In this document: positions 34,801-48,400 of the stretch, in pieces
Layout: each line of letters begins with the position of its first letter
How positions within the stretch are numbered: position 1 is the stretch's first letter
NCBI RefSeq assembly: GCF_003073045.1
Contig: NC_037594.1
Location: 25,178,927-25,242,926, forward strand
DNA from: Pomacea canaliculata
Taxonomy: Eukaryota > Mollusca > Gastropoda > Architaenioglossa > Ampullariidae
Direction of reading: 5' to 3'
Length of the DNA stretch: 64,000 bases
The notes under the pieces: generated by a model
Database searches by the model: none
Told to the model about the DNA's origin: nothing
Seen by the model: only the letters and a program-made list of their open reading frames with translations
Program-made: the position numbers and the translations under genes

Positions 34801-36661
34801 AACAGAGGCCACTGTTCTATTGTCCCCTTGTCCCTGGTTCCACTGTGTCCCTGACATATATTTCTCATTTCCAAGTGATTCCTTGCTACAGGCCTGTTGT
34901 AAACTCTGACCTTGAGTCTGCTGTCTACTGGGCTCTCTAGAACCAAGCTTGTGGGGTTGACTGCGGGCCTGTAGCCAGTTGCTAAACCCGTGATTTAGCA
35001 TGGCACCATTTTTATCATAAACTGGGCTTGCTTTAGTCGCAAGCTGTGCAACATACCCATTTGTAGATAGTTCATCTGTTACTGGAGGATCAAAGTCTGT
35101 AAGTCCAGGAACACTGCCTGAAAGTATGACCTTATTAATTTACATCTCATTAACATCAACTTCACACCAAAATGTTCAGAGAAGGATGCTCTCAAAGCAC
35201 CTTTAATCTGACATTTAAGATACTAAAACTGAATACAGTTCCATCAAAGTTACTTATCTCTGACAGATGTCAATCACTTCCCTCAACAGTTAATAAATGA
35301 AAAAAAGTGTTAACCAGTATCAGCACCTCACAAAATTGTGTCTGGTCAGCTTAGTAAAACCAACAGTAAAAATATGATTTTCCAGAATGTTCTTACTTAA
35401 CAGGTGAGTCTCTTCAATCTGGGAAGAAATTTCAGGCTCAGATGATGTAGTCTTCAAATATATCTCCCTCTGCTGCATCCAGTTTTTCTGTCTATTTTTT
35501 AAGACTTTTACCTACAACATAATCAATAGTAATAAAAATAATGATTAGGTACAAATTACTGTTGTTGCTGTCACTACTGTAAGCTCCATCATCCTTTACA
35601 AACAGTTCTATTCTTGCCAGACCATTCACTTGATGACCATGGTAACACTTTTAGTACAAGAAAAATTATTTTTGTCTGCACATTTTTGGAGGATGTCTCA
35701 TGCACTTGCTTAGCCCCATGACTTACAGTCATTGGGGAATGAAATTTTATAAAAATCCACTTGTCTCAGGATCAGCTGTTGGCAATGGCAGTGCTCATCT
35801 ACTCTCTTTCACTGCTTTACCTTCACGAACTCTCTAAGGAGTGAGGTACCCATTCTACAACTGGGTCATCCATGGAAAATCCACTGTATCACAGGAAAGA
35901 GTATTGAAGTAGTCTGTGTGGACACCTTCAGGTTAAGACACCATTCAGACTTCCCTTTTTATATTCTCAACAATGAGTTATCTGCTCCCCTTCGTGTACA
36001 TATAAGGGATTCAGGGCCCACTATATATCTTTGTACATGCAATGGCGACCAGCTTGGTTAAACTGACTTAGTTGAACTGAATCGATCAACATTAAATGGT
36101 TTTCAAGTCATACTTTTGGATTTAATTGACTACCAATAACAAAAGCCAAGCACTATCAAGTTAATCATCACCAACTAATTAACTTATGCTTCATTGCTTG
36201 AGTAAAGTCAATTTACTCTAGTAAATTGTTGACGAGTCTTTTGGTTGTGGTTGAACTTACTGGCATATTATCATATTAAACTTTGCTGAATCAATAATTG
36301 CGGAAAAGAATTAGTACTTTTATATATCGATCATGGTCGAGTGTTTAACTGTCGGAATAGGCTATATATGCATCCTCAGAATAAGAAAATATAAACTCTT
36401 AATTTCCTTTGCTATGAGATTGGTGTATTTAAATGATTTTGAATGATTGATTAGCATGAGAAAGTAACTAAAAAGAAAACTTTAAAGGTTTCGTGATGGA
36501 CTGCGAGTTGGGCATGCATCTCGATCGAAGTTTGGTGAATAGAACAGTCGCCGTTAACACCACATGCAGCTATAGCTACCCATTCTTACCTTTTCTGCTA
36601 TATCTACTTTTTTCGCGGCGTTTTTAGACCTGACATGTTGGGCGTTACGTGGCAGGGGCAT
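31836..36661 (-). CDS. RING-finger and coiled-coil protein (probable E3 ubiquitin ligase), 6 exons
   Basis: Exons 36590-36661, 35397-35511, 34525-35117, 33735-33990, 32362-32687 and 31836-31886 join in matching phases with GT..AG introns and give 470 residues. The N-terminal half is low-complexity and Gln/Ser-rich. A C3HC4 RING follows, with Cys253, Cys256, Cys273, His275, Cys278, Cys281, Cys288 and Cys291 (PCGHTVCKSC). It is split between exons 3 and 4. Residues about 350-450 form a long coiled coil (for example QMVMQLKKTKRQLEAIRREE). The last exon adds VTFLAEGEGQMNKNGF-stop. RING proteins recruit E2 enzymes, and the coiled coil suggests oligomers; the substrate is unknown. I cannot name the orthologue. 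If the fifth exon were not spliced, the frame would read on to GCYDSW-stop at 32338, a possible alternative end. A 226-bp hAT MITE lies in the fourth intron. Confidence 0.85.
33433..33658. mobile_element. hAT-type MITE, 226 bp
   Basis: Terminal inverted repeats TAAGGTGACCAGACGT are perfect at both ends. The flanking 8-bp target-site duplication AGTACTAA (33425-33432 and 33659-33666) is perfect. The interior is GC-rich with repeated TGTCCCGC and no coding capacity. It lies in the intron between RING-gene exons 4 and 5. Confidence 0.9.
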
Positions 36662-38147
36662 CTGTGCGATCTTTACAGGTCACTTCATGCGCACGTTGAC
36701 GTTGCAGCAGTGAATGTGACCGCCATTGATACCCGGATATCCAGGGTAAACAATGCGTTCATAGTGCACAGAGTGACTTCCCTTAGAGTAGTGGGGGGGG
36801 GGGGGTGGCACTGACTTTCGGCCCTGAGATCATTAGGACCGCAGATAGTAATAATATGACGAGAGGTTCGTTCTCCTCGGCCTGCATTGCGGTATTATAG
36901 CAATTTCTGGCTGCAGAGAAAATTGAGACGACAGGTGCTTTGGACTTGCACAGTGGATTTGCAAGCTTACAGCAAATAAAGAAAAGTTGAACTATAGGAT
37001 GAAAATGGGAAAGGGTGTGGTGACGATAGATGAGATTGGTCACAGTAATCATTAGGGCTTGACACAACCACATAGCCACTTTGTTTTCTTTTCCCAGATA
37101 ACCAGGCAATGAAAGGTCCATTCATTATGAACAAATTCAACATGATAAAGTGCCAGTTGACACCTATGCCAAAACATTGCTAATTTGATATGCAAATTTC
37201 CCTTTTGCAACAAGAGCACAATTAAGGGGAGACATTTTAAACTGAACGACAAAATGATTATACAGCGTCCATGTACAAAACTAAAAGATCTGAAAAGAGA
37301 CAAGATGGCCATGGCATATAATGAAAGCAAATTACTTTCATAATTTGTGCACATTAATCTGTCTCTCAAAAATTTGTTATGATCACAAGTAACAATTTCT
37401 ACAGAAGTAACAGCTAGAATATGTGATTTTTACAGACTATATCAAAGACAACAAGAAGTTGCATACAAAGCCCTGACAATGCCATTACTTTATTATACAA
37501 ATGATGATTAAAAATAGCATGAGTTTACCTAGCAACTCACCCAGCCAACCACATCTATTCACAAATATGTGTGTATATATATAAAAAAGAGAGAAAGATA
37601 GGGAGAGAAAAGGTTAGTTTTCACAACAAATTTAAGATGTTTCTGATAACTACCTTGAGAAAAATTTGTGAATACATTTTCATATCAAAGTGAAGTCTCC
37701 TAAATCAGATGATTGAAAAAAAAAAGCCTTAGTCTAAGCTACCTCTTGCTAACATATGCTCTCACAAAACAGACTGTATATTACTGAATGCTAAATAAAA
37801 TGGCAGTTACACCACTCCACTGCGTGTAAGTGTGTTGCATGGGGAACAAAATCATTTAGAACCTGGACATGAAAGTTTTGTTTTGTTTAGAGTTTTTTTT
37901 TAGGAAGGAAAAAAATCAAGGACTTATATTACAACCACTAAAGGTCCCTAACTCTCCCATAATTTAAGCATTTAGAGATGTTAAAACTGCAAAACACAAA
38001 GTGCAATATTTTAATACTGTAGAATAGAATTTAAAAAAAGCAAAATATAAAGAAAGTAAGCAAAATAAATTGGATCCCATGGAAGTTTGGTTTTAACTCT
38101 ATTTCATCCAAACTGCCAACAATTTATCGTGTCAAAAGTTAGTTACA
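36662..38147. other. Upstream of the RING gene; possible 3' UTR of the 38.2-kb exon
   Basis: The first few hundred bp probably include the RING gene promoter, though no TATA box is seen. A G12 run lies near 36791-36804. The right part, AT-rich with an AATAAA at 37489-37494 (minus), would suit a 3' UTR. Confidence 0.35.
37489..37494 (-). promoter_or_regulatory. Possible poly(A) signal for the 38.2-kb exon
   Basis: AATAAA on the minus strand downstream of the orphan last exon. Confidence 0.3.
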
Positions 38148-38233
38148 TTAGGCTTTAGGTGGCTCTCGAGCATTCTCAGGTGCAGCCTGTGGAACTGGAC
38201 CCATATCGTCTGCTTGGCCACCATGACCTTGAG
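38148..38233 (-). CDS. Probable last coding exon of an unidentified gene
   Basis: Minus strand: an acceptor (TGTATTGTAG) at 38234 is followed in phase 1 by 27 residues, QGHGGQADDMGPVPQ then APENAREPPKA, and a stop at 38148-38150. The Gly/Pro/acidic composition is protein-like. An AATAAA at 37489-37494 would close a 3' UTR of about 650 nt. I found no upstream exon in the window that joins it, so the product is unknown, and it could be a chance ORF. Confidence 0.35.
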
Positions 38234-38898
38234 CTACAATACATCTTTATTAACCCCTTTCAGGAAATTAATTAATTGATTTGCAATTCGAATAGAACAT
38301 CAGACATGAACAAGTTAATGGGGTTGAGGTTTTTATTTTGTAACGTCTGCATAAATGAATACATAAGGGAGAACACTACTGGAATCTTTAGAAATTGTTC
38401 CACTATGAATTACTTCCCTTTTACAGTTGAGATAGAGAGAGGAGAAAAAAAAAAAAAAAGAAAAGTCGACCAATCAGGTATTTTGTTATGATTGAAATCA
38501 AGCAAAGATTTAGTTGATGAAGTACCATTTTGGAGTCGTAATGTATATTCTAATAAAAGATGTTTGGCACAAATTTCTTGTAGGGTAACCGCTACGTCAT
38601 AGGCCGGTCTATGCTACTTTGTCAGAGGGGAGAGCGGGTATTATCAATTTTTGAGAGGGGAGCGCGGTGGGAATTAGTGGAGTTAATGAACTGCCTTTAA
38701 TGATAGGGATATTGTTTGGGTTAGTAAACAATTTGAAAGCATTCCTTATATGTTATAACACTTTCCTAAAACCTTTTGCATACATGTTAGCATATATAAC
38801 TATGGGACTTCAGTGGAGATTGGAGAAAGTGATTTGTATGGGGGAAACCTCGATTAAGCGGTCTTCAATAAATGGCGCATTCAGGTATCCGGGATCGC

Positions 38899-38985
38899 CT
38901 AAAAAAAACAAAAAAAAACAAAAAAAACAAAAACAAAAACAAAAAACAAAAACAAAAACAAAAACAAACAAACAAACAAACAAAC
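38899..38985 (+). repeat. (AAAAAC)n/(AAAC)n tract
   Basis: An A-rich run grades from AAAAAAAAC to AAAC units and follows GGGATCGCCT. It may be the tail of an old retroposed sequence, but the upstream 300 bp are not recognised. Confidence 0.75.
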
Positions 38986-39097
38986 CACCAAAAAGTAAAT
39001 GCCAAAGCGCCAAGAATTCCGACTACAGGAATGTACACTATGCGTGTCACAGCTTAAGTTTTCTTAGGTCAATGGGTTTCTGAGAATTATTCTAAAA

Positions 39098-39356
39098 CAG
39101 TGATGCCCAACCTTTTTCGGCATGGGGGCCATATACATTTCAGACACACGTGACACGGGCCGCTTCACCGCAAAAATACAAAAAAGGACAAAAAAAGTAG
39201 AGCAGATATATACCATTTTTATTAGTAACAAGTTGTACTTACCATTAATTATGTAATAATTAGTGGGGTATTTCACCGTATTTGAAGTTGTTTTCCCGAA
39301 ACCAACTTCTGAATGTCCAGCTGCATCGTAGAGACACCAAGTCGGAGCACTTAATC
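39098..39356 (-). mobile_element. Second, truncated copy of the same hAT family
   Basis: It starts with CAGTGATGCCCAACCTTTTT and follows the reverse complement of the 10.8-kb element at close identity. Shared blocks include GGGCCGCTTCACCGCAAAAA, ACAAGTTGTACTTACCATTA and ACTTCTGAATGTCC. The other terminal repeat is missing: similarity fades near 39350 inside the transposase-tail region, where the minus strand still reads LVSGKQLQI before a stop. No duplicated target site can be found because one end is lost. Confidence 0.8.
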
Positions 39357-40057
39357 TGTTGAAGATTATTGTTGCTTAAGGCTTGAATATTAGACTTAAA
39401 AAAGTGACACAACGCTCTTCTATATTGATATCTCATAATTTAGGAGGTTTGTGTCATTTTTTATGTAAGCATATCACTGATTTTTTTTCGGTAAAGCAAA
39501 TTTACTTTCAAACAATGCTCTCAAATTGGTAGGTACACTTGTTAGTTGTTTTTTTTTTAAAGAACTTTGGCATTGCTTTATACATTATCATCACCAACAA
39601 AAGTGTGCACACATAAAATAAAGTAGCATGCACTCATGCACGCGCATTTGACTTCACGCACATAAAGCACAAACCAACATCCACTCATGCTCGAACCCTC
39701 GTGAACACTTAAGAATAGTGTTGATAAAGCCAGTTTAATGTTTACTTTCAAGCTTTTCTACGGCTCCTGACGAGGTCTGGTTTAAAAATGCAGCAATTTC
39801 ATTTCACTCTGATCGTTTTACAGGTTTAAGACGGTTGTATTAGTTTTTTTAATCATCTCAGGCTATTATGGTTGTCAGTCCTGGTGCAAAATCTTCCTTA
39901 ATTTTTAAAAGAAAAAATTCTTTGTCTGAAACTTCTATACAAAAATGTTGTCTACTTTTTCTTTTTAATATCTTATCCCTTCCTGTAACTTATCTGTATC
40001 GTATATTGAACACGTTGAATAATATGATGCGATATAACATGGCTAACTTTTCCTCAG

Positions 40058-40461
40058 TTAAAAAAAAACAAACATTGAAGTGTCAGGAAGATTAGCTTCT
40101 GAAAGTTTCTGGCATCGAATTATAGCATTACTGCTGGTCAACCATATCTGTAACCTTTGGTCCCAGGATCTTCGCCGCTTGCCTGGTAAACGGGCGTAGT
40201 AAACAGGCGCGCAGAGGCCGGGAGGTGGCCGAGCGGTGCCCAGTAGCTGGGCGAGCGTTGCCATAACCTCTAGGCGTTCGGGGTCAGAGCGGATTCCCCG
40301 TCGGGCACCACGCGGATGTTATCGAGCGTCTGCAGCTTTGGCTCCGCGTACTCTCTGTCTCCTCGGATGAGAATCACGTCCCTCACTGATCTCGCGTGAA
40401 CCCCCGAGAGCAGCGCGATGACGATTTCCGAGATGAGAAGGTTACGTAGGGTGAACGCCAT
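40058..40461 (-). CDS. Possible secreted peptide precursor
   Basis: An acceptor (TTTCCTTCCGTCAG) ends directly before the ATG at 40459-40461. The frame starts with a good signal peptide (MAFTLRNLLISEIVIALLSG, then VHA). It continues with SVRDVILIRGDREYAEPKL and TLDNIRVVPDGESALTPNA and then meets a stop at 40270. The region just beyond stays open in a neighbouring frame. If one C is missing in GCC at about 40273, the chain runs on as LEVMATLAQLLGT, later GLCAPVYYARLPGKRRR. GKRRR is a classic amidation and dibasic cleavage signal, which suggests a neuropeptide precursor. A third frame is also open here, so this reading is not unique. The high GC and signal peptide favour a real exon; the family is not recognised. 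Confidence 0.4.
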
Positions 40462-43340
<2,879 letters not shown>

Positions 43341-43344
43341 TCGA

Positions 43345-43500
43345 AGCATGTTTGGACACAATGACAATGACAGTGACAATGACAGTGACAGTGACAATGA
43401 CAGTGACAATGACAATGACAATGACAATGACAATGACAATTCTTTATTTACAAGGGGTAAAATAAGCAACTGAGCGCTTTTTTCCATGTAGCCCTCGCCC
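43345..43500 (-). mobile_element. LINE/SINE-like 3' end with a hexamer tail
   Basis: On the minus strand, ACCCCTTGTAAATAAAGAAT leads straight into about 14 copies of TTGTCA/CTGTCA (43357-43441). A 3' UTR-like stretch ending in a short tandem repeat rather than poly(A) is common in several LINE clades and their SINEs. No coding part is present. Confidence 0.4.
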
Positions 43501-43806
43501 TTTACAGGGAAGGTAATTAACTACATAAATTAAGTAATTAAGTATTATAGAAAAAATTGTAGTAAACATAAGGAAGGGTGGATATTTACAAGGTGATGGT
43601 TAAGAATATATATTTACAAGAACACCTGGAGTTGGGAGGAATCTCTAGAGGCCTCATCTGTATGTCTTGTCGATCGGCCTACTTTCAAAGAGTCCATGTT
43701 TTAACGTGCTTTTAGCCAAGAAAAACGAGACCATGGTCTGACATACTTCTGGGAGTATGAATATGGTCTAACCACGGACTTATAAATACACGTTCATGGT
43801 CTAACT

Positions 43807-43982
43807 CAGCGGTTCTCAACCTTTTACTTGTGACGCCCCCATGACGAACAAAGGTACGTCCGCGCGCCCCCCTTAGCCAGCAATGTAAGCTAATTTCACT
43901 AATACCGGTATAAGAAACTTTGAAAAAATGACCACCTTCGCGCCCCTCTTGTAAGCACAACCCCACAGGTTGAGAACCGCTG
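43807..43982. mobile_element. hAT-type MITE, 176 bp
   Basis: The ends CAGCGGTTCTCAACCT and AGGTTGAGAACCGCTG are inverted repeats. They are flanked by a perfect 8-bp target-site duplication GTCTAACT (43799-43806 and 43983-43990). CAGCGGTTCTCAACC ends are typical of hAT elements. There is no open reading frame. Confidence 0.9.
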
Positions 43983-43990
43983 GTCTAACT

Positions 43991-45228
43991 GATCTAAAAG
44001 GATTGAAAGTATAGTAGGTATCTGTGCACCCGCCAGGCGACCCACTGCTGTGGAAAACCACTAAACTGAATCCGATGCAGAGGACTCGTTTCAAACACTC
44101 TTCCTCCCCTTTTTCCAAATTCTGAAGATTGCCATTCAATTAGTTTTGACTTTTGTCTTTTGCTCTGTAGTGAGTTGTGGTGGGTCTTCGTGTACGAATG
44201 GTGTTTTGTGTCTGACGTCTTGTGTGCGTCATTTGTTCCACGTCACCTGAAGCAGGAAAAGACGTCATATATAAGAGAAAAGCAATTGCTCAAAGAAATG
44301 GCCGAGTGAGTGGGGAAAACAACTGTCTTTGTTCTCCATCTTCTTTATAACTCAGTAAAATTCCTCTGAACTTGTGCCTCTTCGATTCGATTCACCTGCT
44401 CTTCATCCTCATCGTCATCTGCAGGGGCTCGTCAAGCGCTGTGTGTGTGTAATACGTCGTGCGTATGCACGGTAAGTGTACGTTCGTCTAATACATACTT
44501 CAACGTTTATCTTGGAAAAGATTGTGTATGGCCAGTGTAGGTCGCATCGTCCGTGAAAGGGTCGCCTTGTTTCGAGTTCATTCAGTTGGCGTCCGCACCT
44601 CGAGGTTAGAATTTAGCAGTTTCGTGTGTAGTTCCTAACAGGTTTCATGGGAATAATTTACTGTACTAATCAGTCTGGTCAGGACTTTATACAGCTTCTT
44701 TGAACTGTATTTTTGTCTTAAGTGTCTGCGTGACTTTACTCAAAAAAGAAAAGTTGGAGTGCATGTATATTTACATACCGTACGTATTTTTTCCCTGCAA
44801 CAAAATCTCCATTAAAATCAGTGTCTTTGGAAACAAAATCAGCATTAAAATCACGTGTCTTCGGTAAATTAAAATTATTATTCTTAGCAATTCAAGTCTA
44901 CCTAAAAAAAATTCTGTTGGCGACAGCAGCTGTATGTTCTGCTGTTTTTAATAGATATCGTGTAACATATCAGGGTTTCCTTTCATCTAATCACACAAAG
45001 ACACACATTCTAAATCGCATACTGATTTGAGAATTTGTAAAGTGTATATTTGCATATCACAATGGTCGAATGTTTTCCACGGGGGAAAAAAAATATTGAC
45101 GATATCAGCTTAAAAGAAAAAAAAAACCTCAAAGATCAAAGTAAATGTTTGGGTTACTCACCCTATATTTCACAAAAAAGGAAATTTGAATCTATCATAG
45201 ACATCGAACATTATTATCTTTGTTCACG
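43991..45228. other. Promoter-like stretch, otherwise no gene
   Basis: TATATAAGAG at about 44270 is followed 200 bp later by GCACGGTAAGTG, a good splice donor at about 44471 (plus). This could be a TATA promoter with a non-coding first exon. No downstream plus-strand exon is found. Confidence 0.3.
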
Positions 45229-45234
45229 TTTATT
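45229..45234 (-). promoter_or_regulatory. Possible poly(A) signal of the DUF1295 gene
   Basis: AATAAA on the minus strand about 265 nt beyond the stop codon. Confidence 0.4.
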
Positions 45235-45499
45235 TCCAACCTGTCACGGTGTTGTGTGATTGTACACTTCAATCTAATGAAACAGTTAAGTGCCTTTTTA
45301 TAAGTGCTTGGAAAATTCTCCTTTATAGGTTTAAAACAAAGATGTGCACTGAAGATAACTAAAACTAAAACTCATTTCTCCATTTTGCAAAAGCATACGT
45401 ACAAAAGCATATACAAAGTATATGAATTGGAGAATTTTGAATAAATGATAAAAAATCGGTTTTCAAGCAAAGGCGCAAATGTTCGCACCAGTGTTTACT

Positions 45500-48400
45500 T
45501 CACCATAAGTAAGGCACAAGTTTGGCCGTGTTTTTAATGTATTCCTGGTAAGCTGGGTCCATGCCCCATTTCCTCTGCCCATATTGCTCCAACAGTGGAA
45601 TACCACTGATACCGATGAGGAGATAAGACGTAAACAATGGAGAGATGAGACTAACACACTGCTGCCATCCAGACAGTACTGACGAAGCTGACAGCCACAG
45701 TCCGCTCCACATCAAAATCTCACCAAAGTAGTTTGGATGGCGACTAATGCTCCACAACCCATGGCAGATAAATTTTCCCTGCAAATATCAAAATTTTGAT
45801 GAAGATACCATTGTGACTGCCACACACCAAGGGTCAAAATCTTGTAACATCATGGAGAGTCATGGGTCATCATGTTTTTTCCATAGAGTAAGTTATAAAA
45901 GTTGTCTAAATCTATGAACCATTGACATTCACTTGTACAGAAATGTGCCAAAGATAAAATGGTCGTGGCTGACTGGGCAGAAATATCATGTTTTATCACT
46001 AGCAAATAGCAGAATATGTATTACAGTTTACACAATATACCTACTCTGTATTAGCATTCTCTACACAACACATACGATTACATATAAATAATGATATACA
46101 GCATTCTGTTACCTACAAGATCTTGGAAAACAACAATTACACAAGATGAAGTTACAATATCACTTAAATTTCAGAAAAATTATATATTCATTTGACAATA
46201 TGGCAATATATCTTTTCCATATCCAGTTACTCACAGCATTTGCAGGATCTGCTCTGAATTGTGACTTCTGGTAGTCTGCCAGAGCTTCAAACAGAAAACC
46301 TATGGCCCAAAGTGACCAGCCAATGTAGTCACGTTTGGTCACTGGCTTGTTTTGTTTCTTACTATTTAGCATTAGAGTTGGGAGAAGTGTCAACAGAATC
46401 CACACACCTAGAGAGGCACAATTGAAAAAGTATTAACAACGCTGGGAGTTTTCTGTTGCCATATGGTTAGCATGCATGCTTGAATGTGATTTCTGCACTT
46501 AGATTGTGAGCAACAAAAAGTTTGAAATTTTTAATACGTAACAGATTTTCTTGTAATCAAACATCATCTGTCATCAGATGGGAGACGAGCATCATCATGG
46601 GAAAACCTCCAAAAATCTGAAAAATTAAGTCTCTTAAATAGTAGCCACAGCAATCAGGATAAAAGTCTCTTTGTGTAGGCACTCAAATTTGAGGATTAAA
46701 TTAAATCTCTTTATGTAGTAACCTAAGCTGATAAAAGTGCATGATTACTAAAATCTAGAGCTTTAGAATTTTGGAGGTTTAAGAAACTTTCTTTGCATTC
46801 TCTGTACAGGGTCTGAAGACTCATTAAACCTTTTTTGCATGCGCTTGTATGGCTCAATACTAAGAATTCCTTTTTTTCAAGTTTTCTGTCTGAGGAAAAG
46901 AAAACAAAAACAAAGCACTTTGGGATACCAGGAGTACGCAGTTGGCAGTGGAGACTGGCTTGAGAGACTTGTTACATTTTCTAGTCTTCTGTCATGAGGT
47001 AAGTAGTACTCTGAGAATGTCCTGTTTTGTTACAGGCATAGGAAGTAGACTAACAAATTTAAAATCAAAATTATGGCCTTAGTGACTGCTATCAACATTT
47101 GTTGTCAAATTTTGTTTATTATCAAAAGTGTCTGCCATTCAAAGTGATGATAGCTGTGCAACTTCTGAATACTACTGCTAGTGAATAAATTTAGATTATA
47201 TGCAGGTCTCGCTGGTGTGGAGGGTATGAATGCTTGATGGTATTGTTGATTGTTATGTGATTCTAACCCTTGTTTTCTTATAGAGCTGCTACTAAATGTC
47301 TTTTGAATAAATAAAGTGTTATCTTATTTGAAAATACTACTCTATGTAACATTAAGGCATGCATAAAAACTAAGTATTTCAATGACCTTGTATAGTCCAA
47401 TAAAGGAGGAAAACACCCGGCCTGGTGCGCACCTTGTCAAATCTTCGGTCTTGGCCTTCATGAAGAATGCGTGTGAACAGGTAGAAACCCAGCCTGTAAA
47501 GAATTATTCTAGTTTTTACAAGTATAAAAGATGTTAAATTATGTCATTTTATTTGTATACAACCTAACATACCATCATTCAGTCAATAATTACCAAAAGT
47601 ATTGAAGTGATAGAAATAATACTCCTGATATCACGTTTGTCATAGTTCTCTTCATTGCTCCACATTGTTCGACTATTAATATTAACTTCATGCCAAATTG
47701 TACACAAAACCTAACACAAAACTGAAGACCAGCATTAACTGCACAATTAAACATATGGCTACGTAATAGATAATGTTTATTAGGTGGTATTGGATAATCC
47801 TTTTGTCTGATCCGCCACGAAATTTGGCAGGATAACTTGTTTTGACTATGATTGGTCAAAGGCTATGTTTATGAATATTTATTTTGACTGTGGTTTAATC
47901 ATATGCTGTATTTAAGAATATTTGTTTTATCTTGGTTTGGTCATAGGCTGTGTTCAGTGTAAGCTGGCGTAGAACATGTTAATATTTTTCCATTTTAAGA
48001 TGCCATTAGTGGCCTATCTGGTAACTTTGAACTAAAGTTTTCTTTATTTTTCTGCAAATAGGGAAAGGTTGAGTGGTCTGGGACAACTTTTCTTGTACAC
48101 TGCCAGCACCATCAGATATATGGTGCAGTGACATAATTTTGAAAACTTCAGACAAAATAAATTGCGTTACTGTAATTTTTTTTAATTATTTTGCTTGATC
48201 AGCAGATAAGTTCCTTGACTAACCTCACTGCCCATGTCAAGACCATCCCACTCTGAATAATCTGTCGCCGGAAAAATGTTTGGTTCCATCGCAGTGACTG
48301 GAGGGTCAGGAGACAAAATGTAATTGAACCTTGAGGTGAGCAGATAAAACAAAATGAAAAAAAAAATGAATATAAAAGATGTAAATATGAAGTTGCACAC

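Noticed and set aside
40210-40245. tRNA A-box-like GGTGGCCGAGCGGTG
   Set aside because: There is no B box, anticodon stem or acceptor; chance match within a GC-rich coding-like region.
44160-44480. Solo LTR of a retrotransposon
   Set aside because: A TATA box and a GGGGCTCGTC word recall an LTR and primer site, but there is no second LTR, no target-site duplication and no coding remnant.
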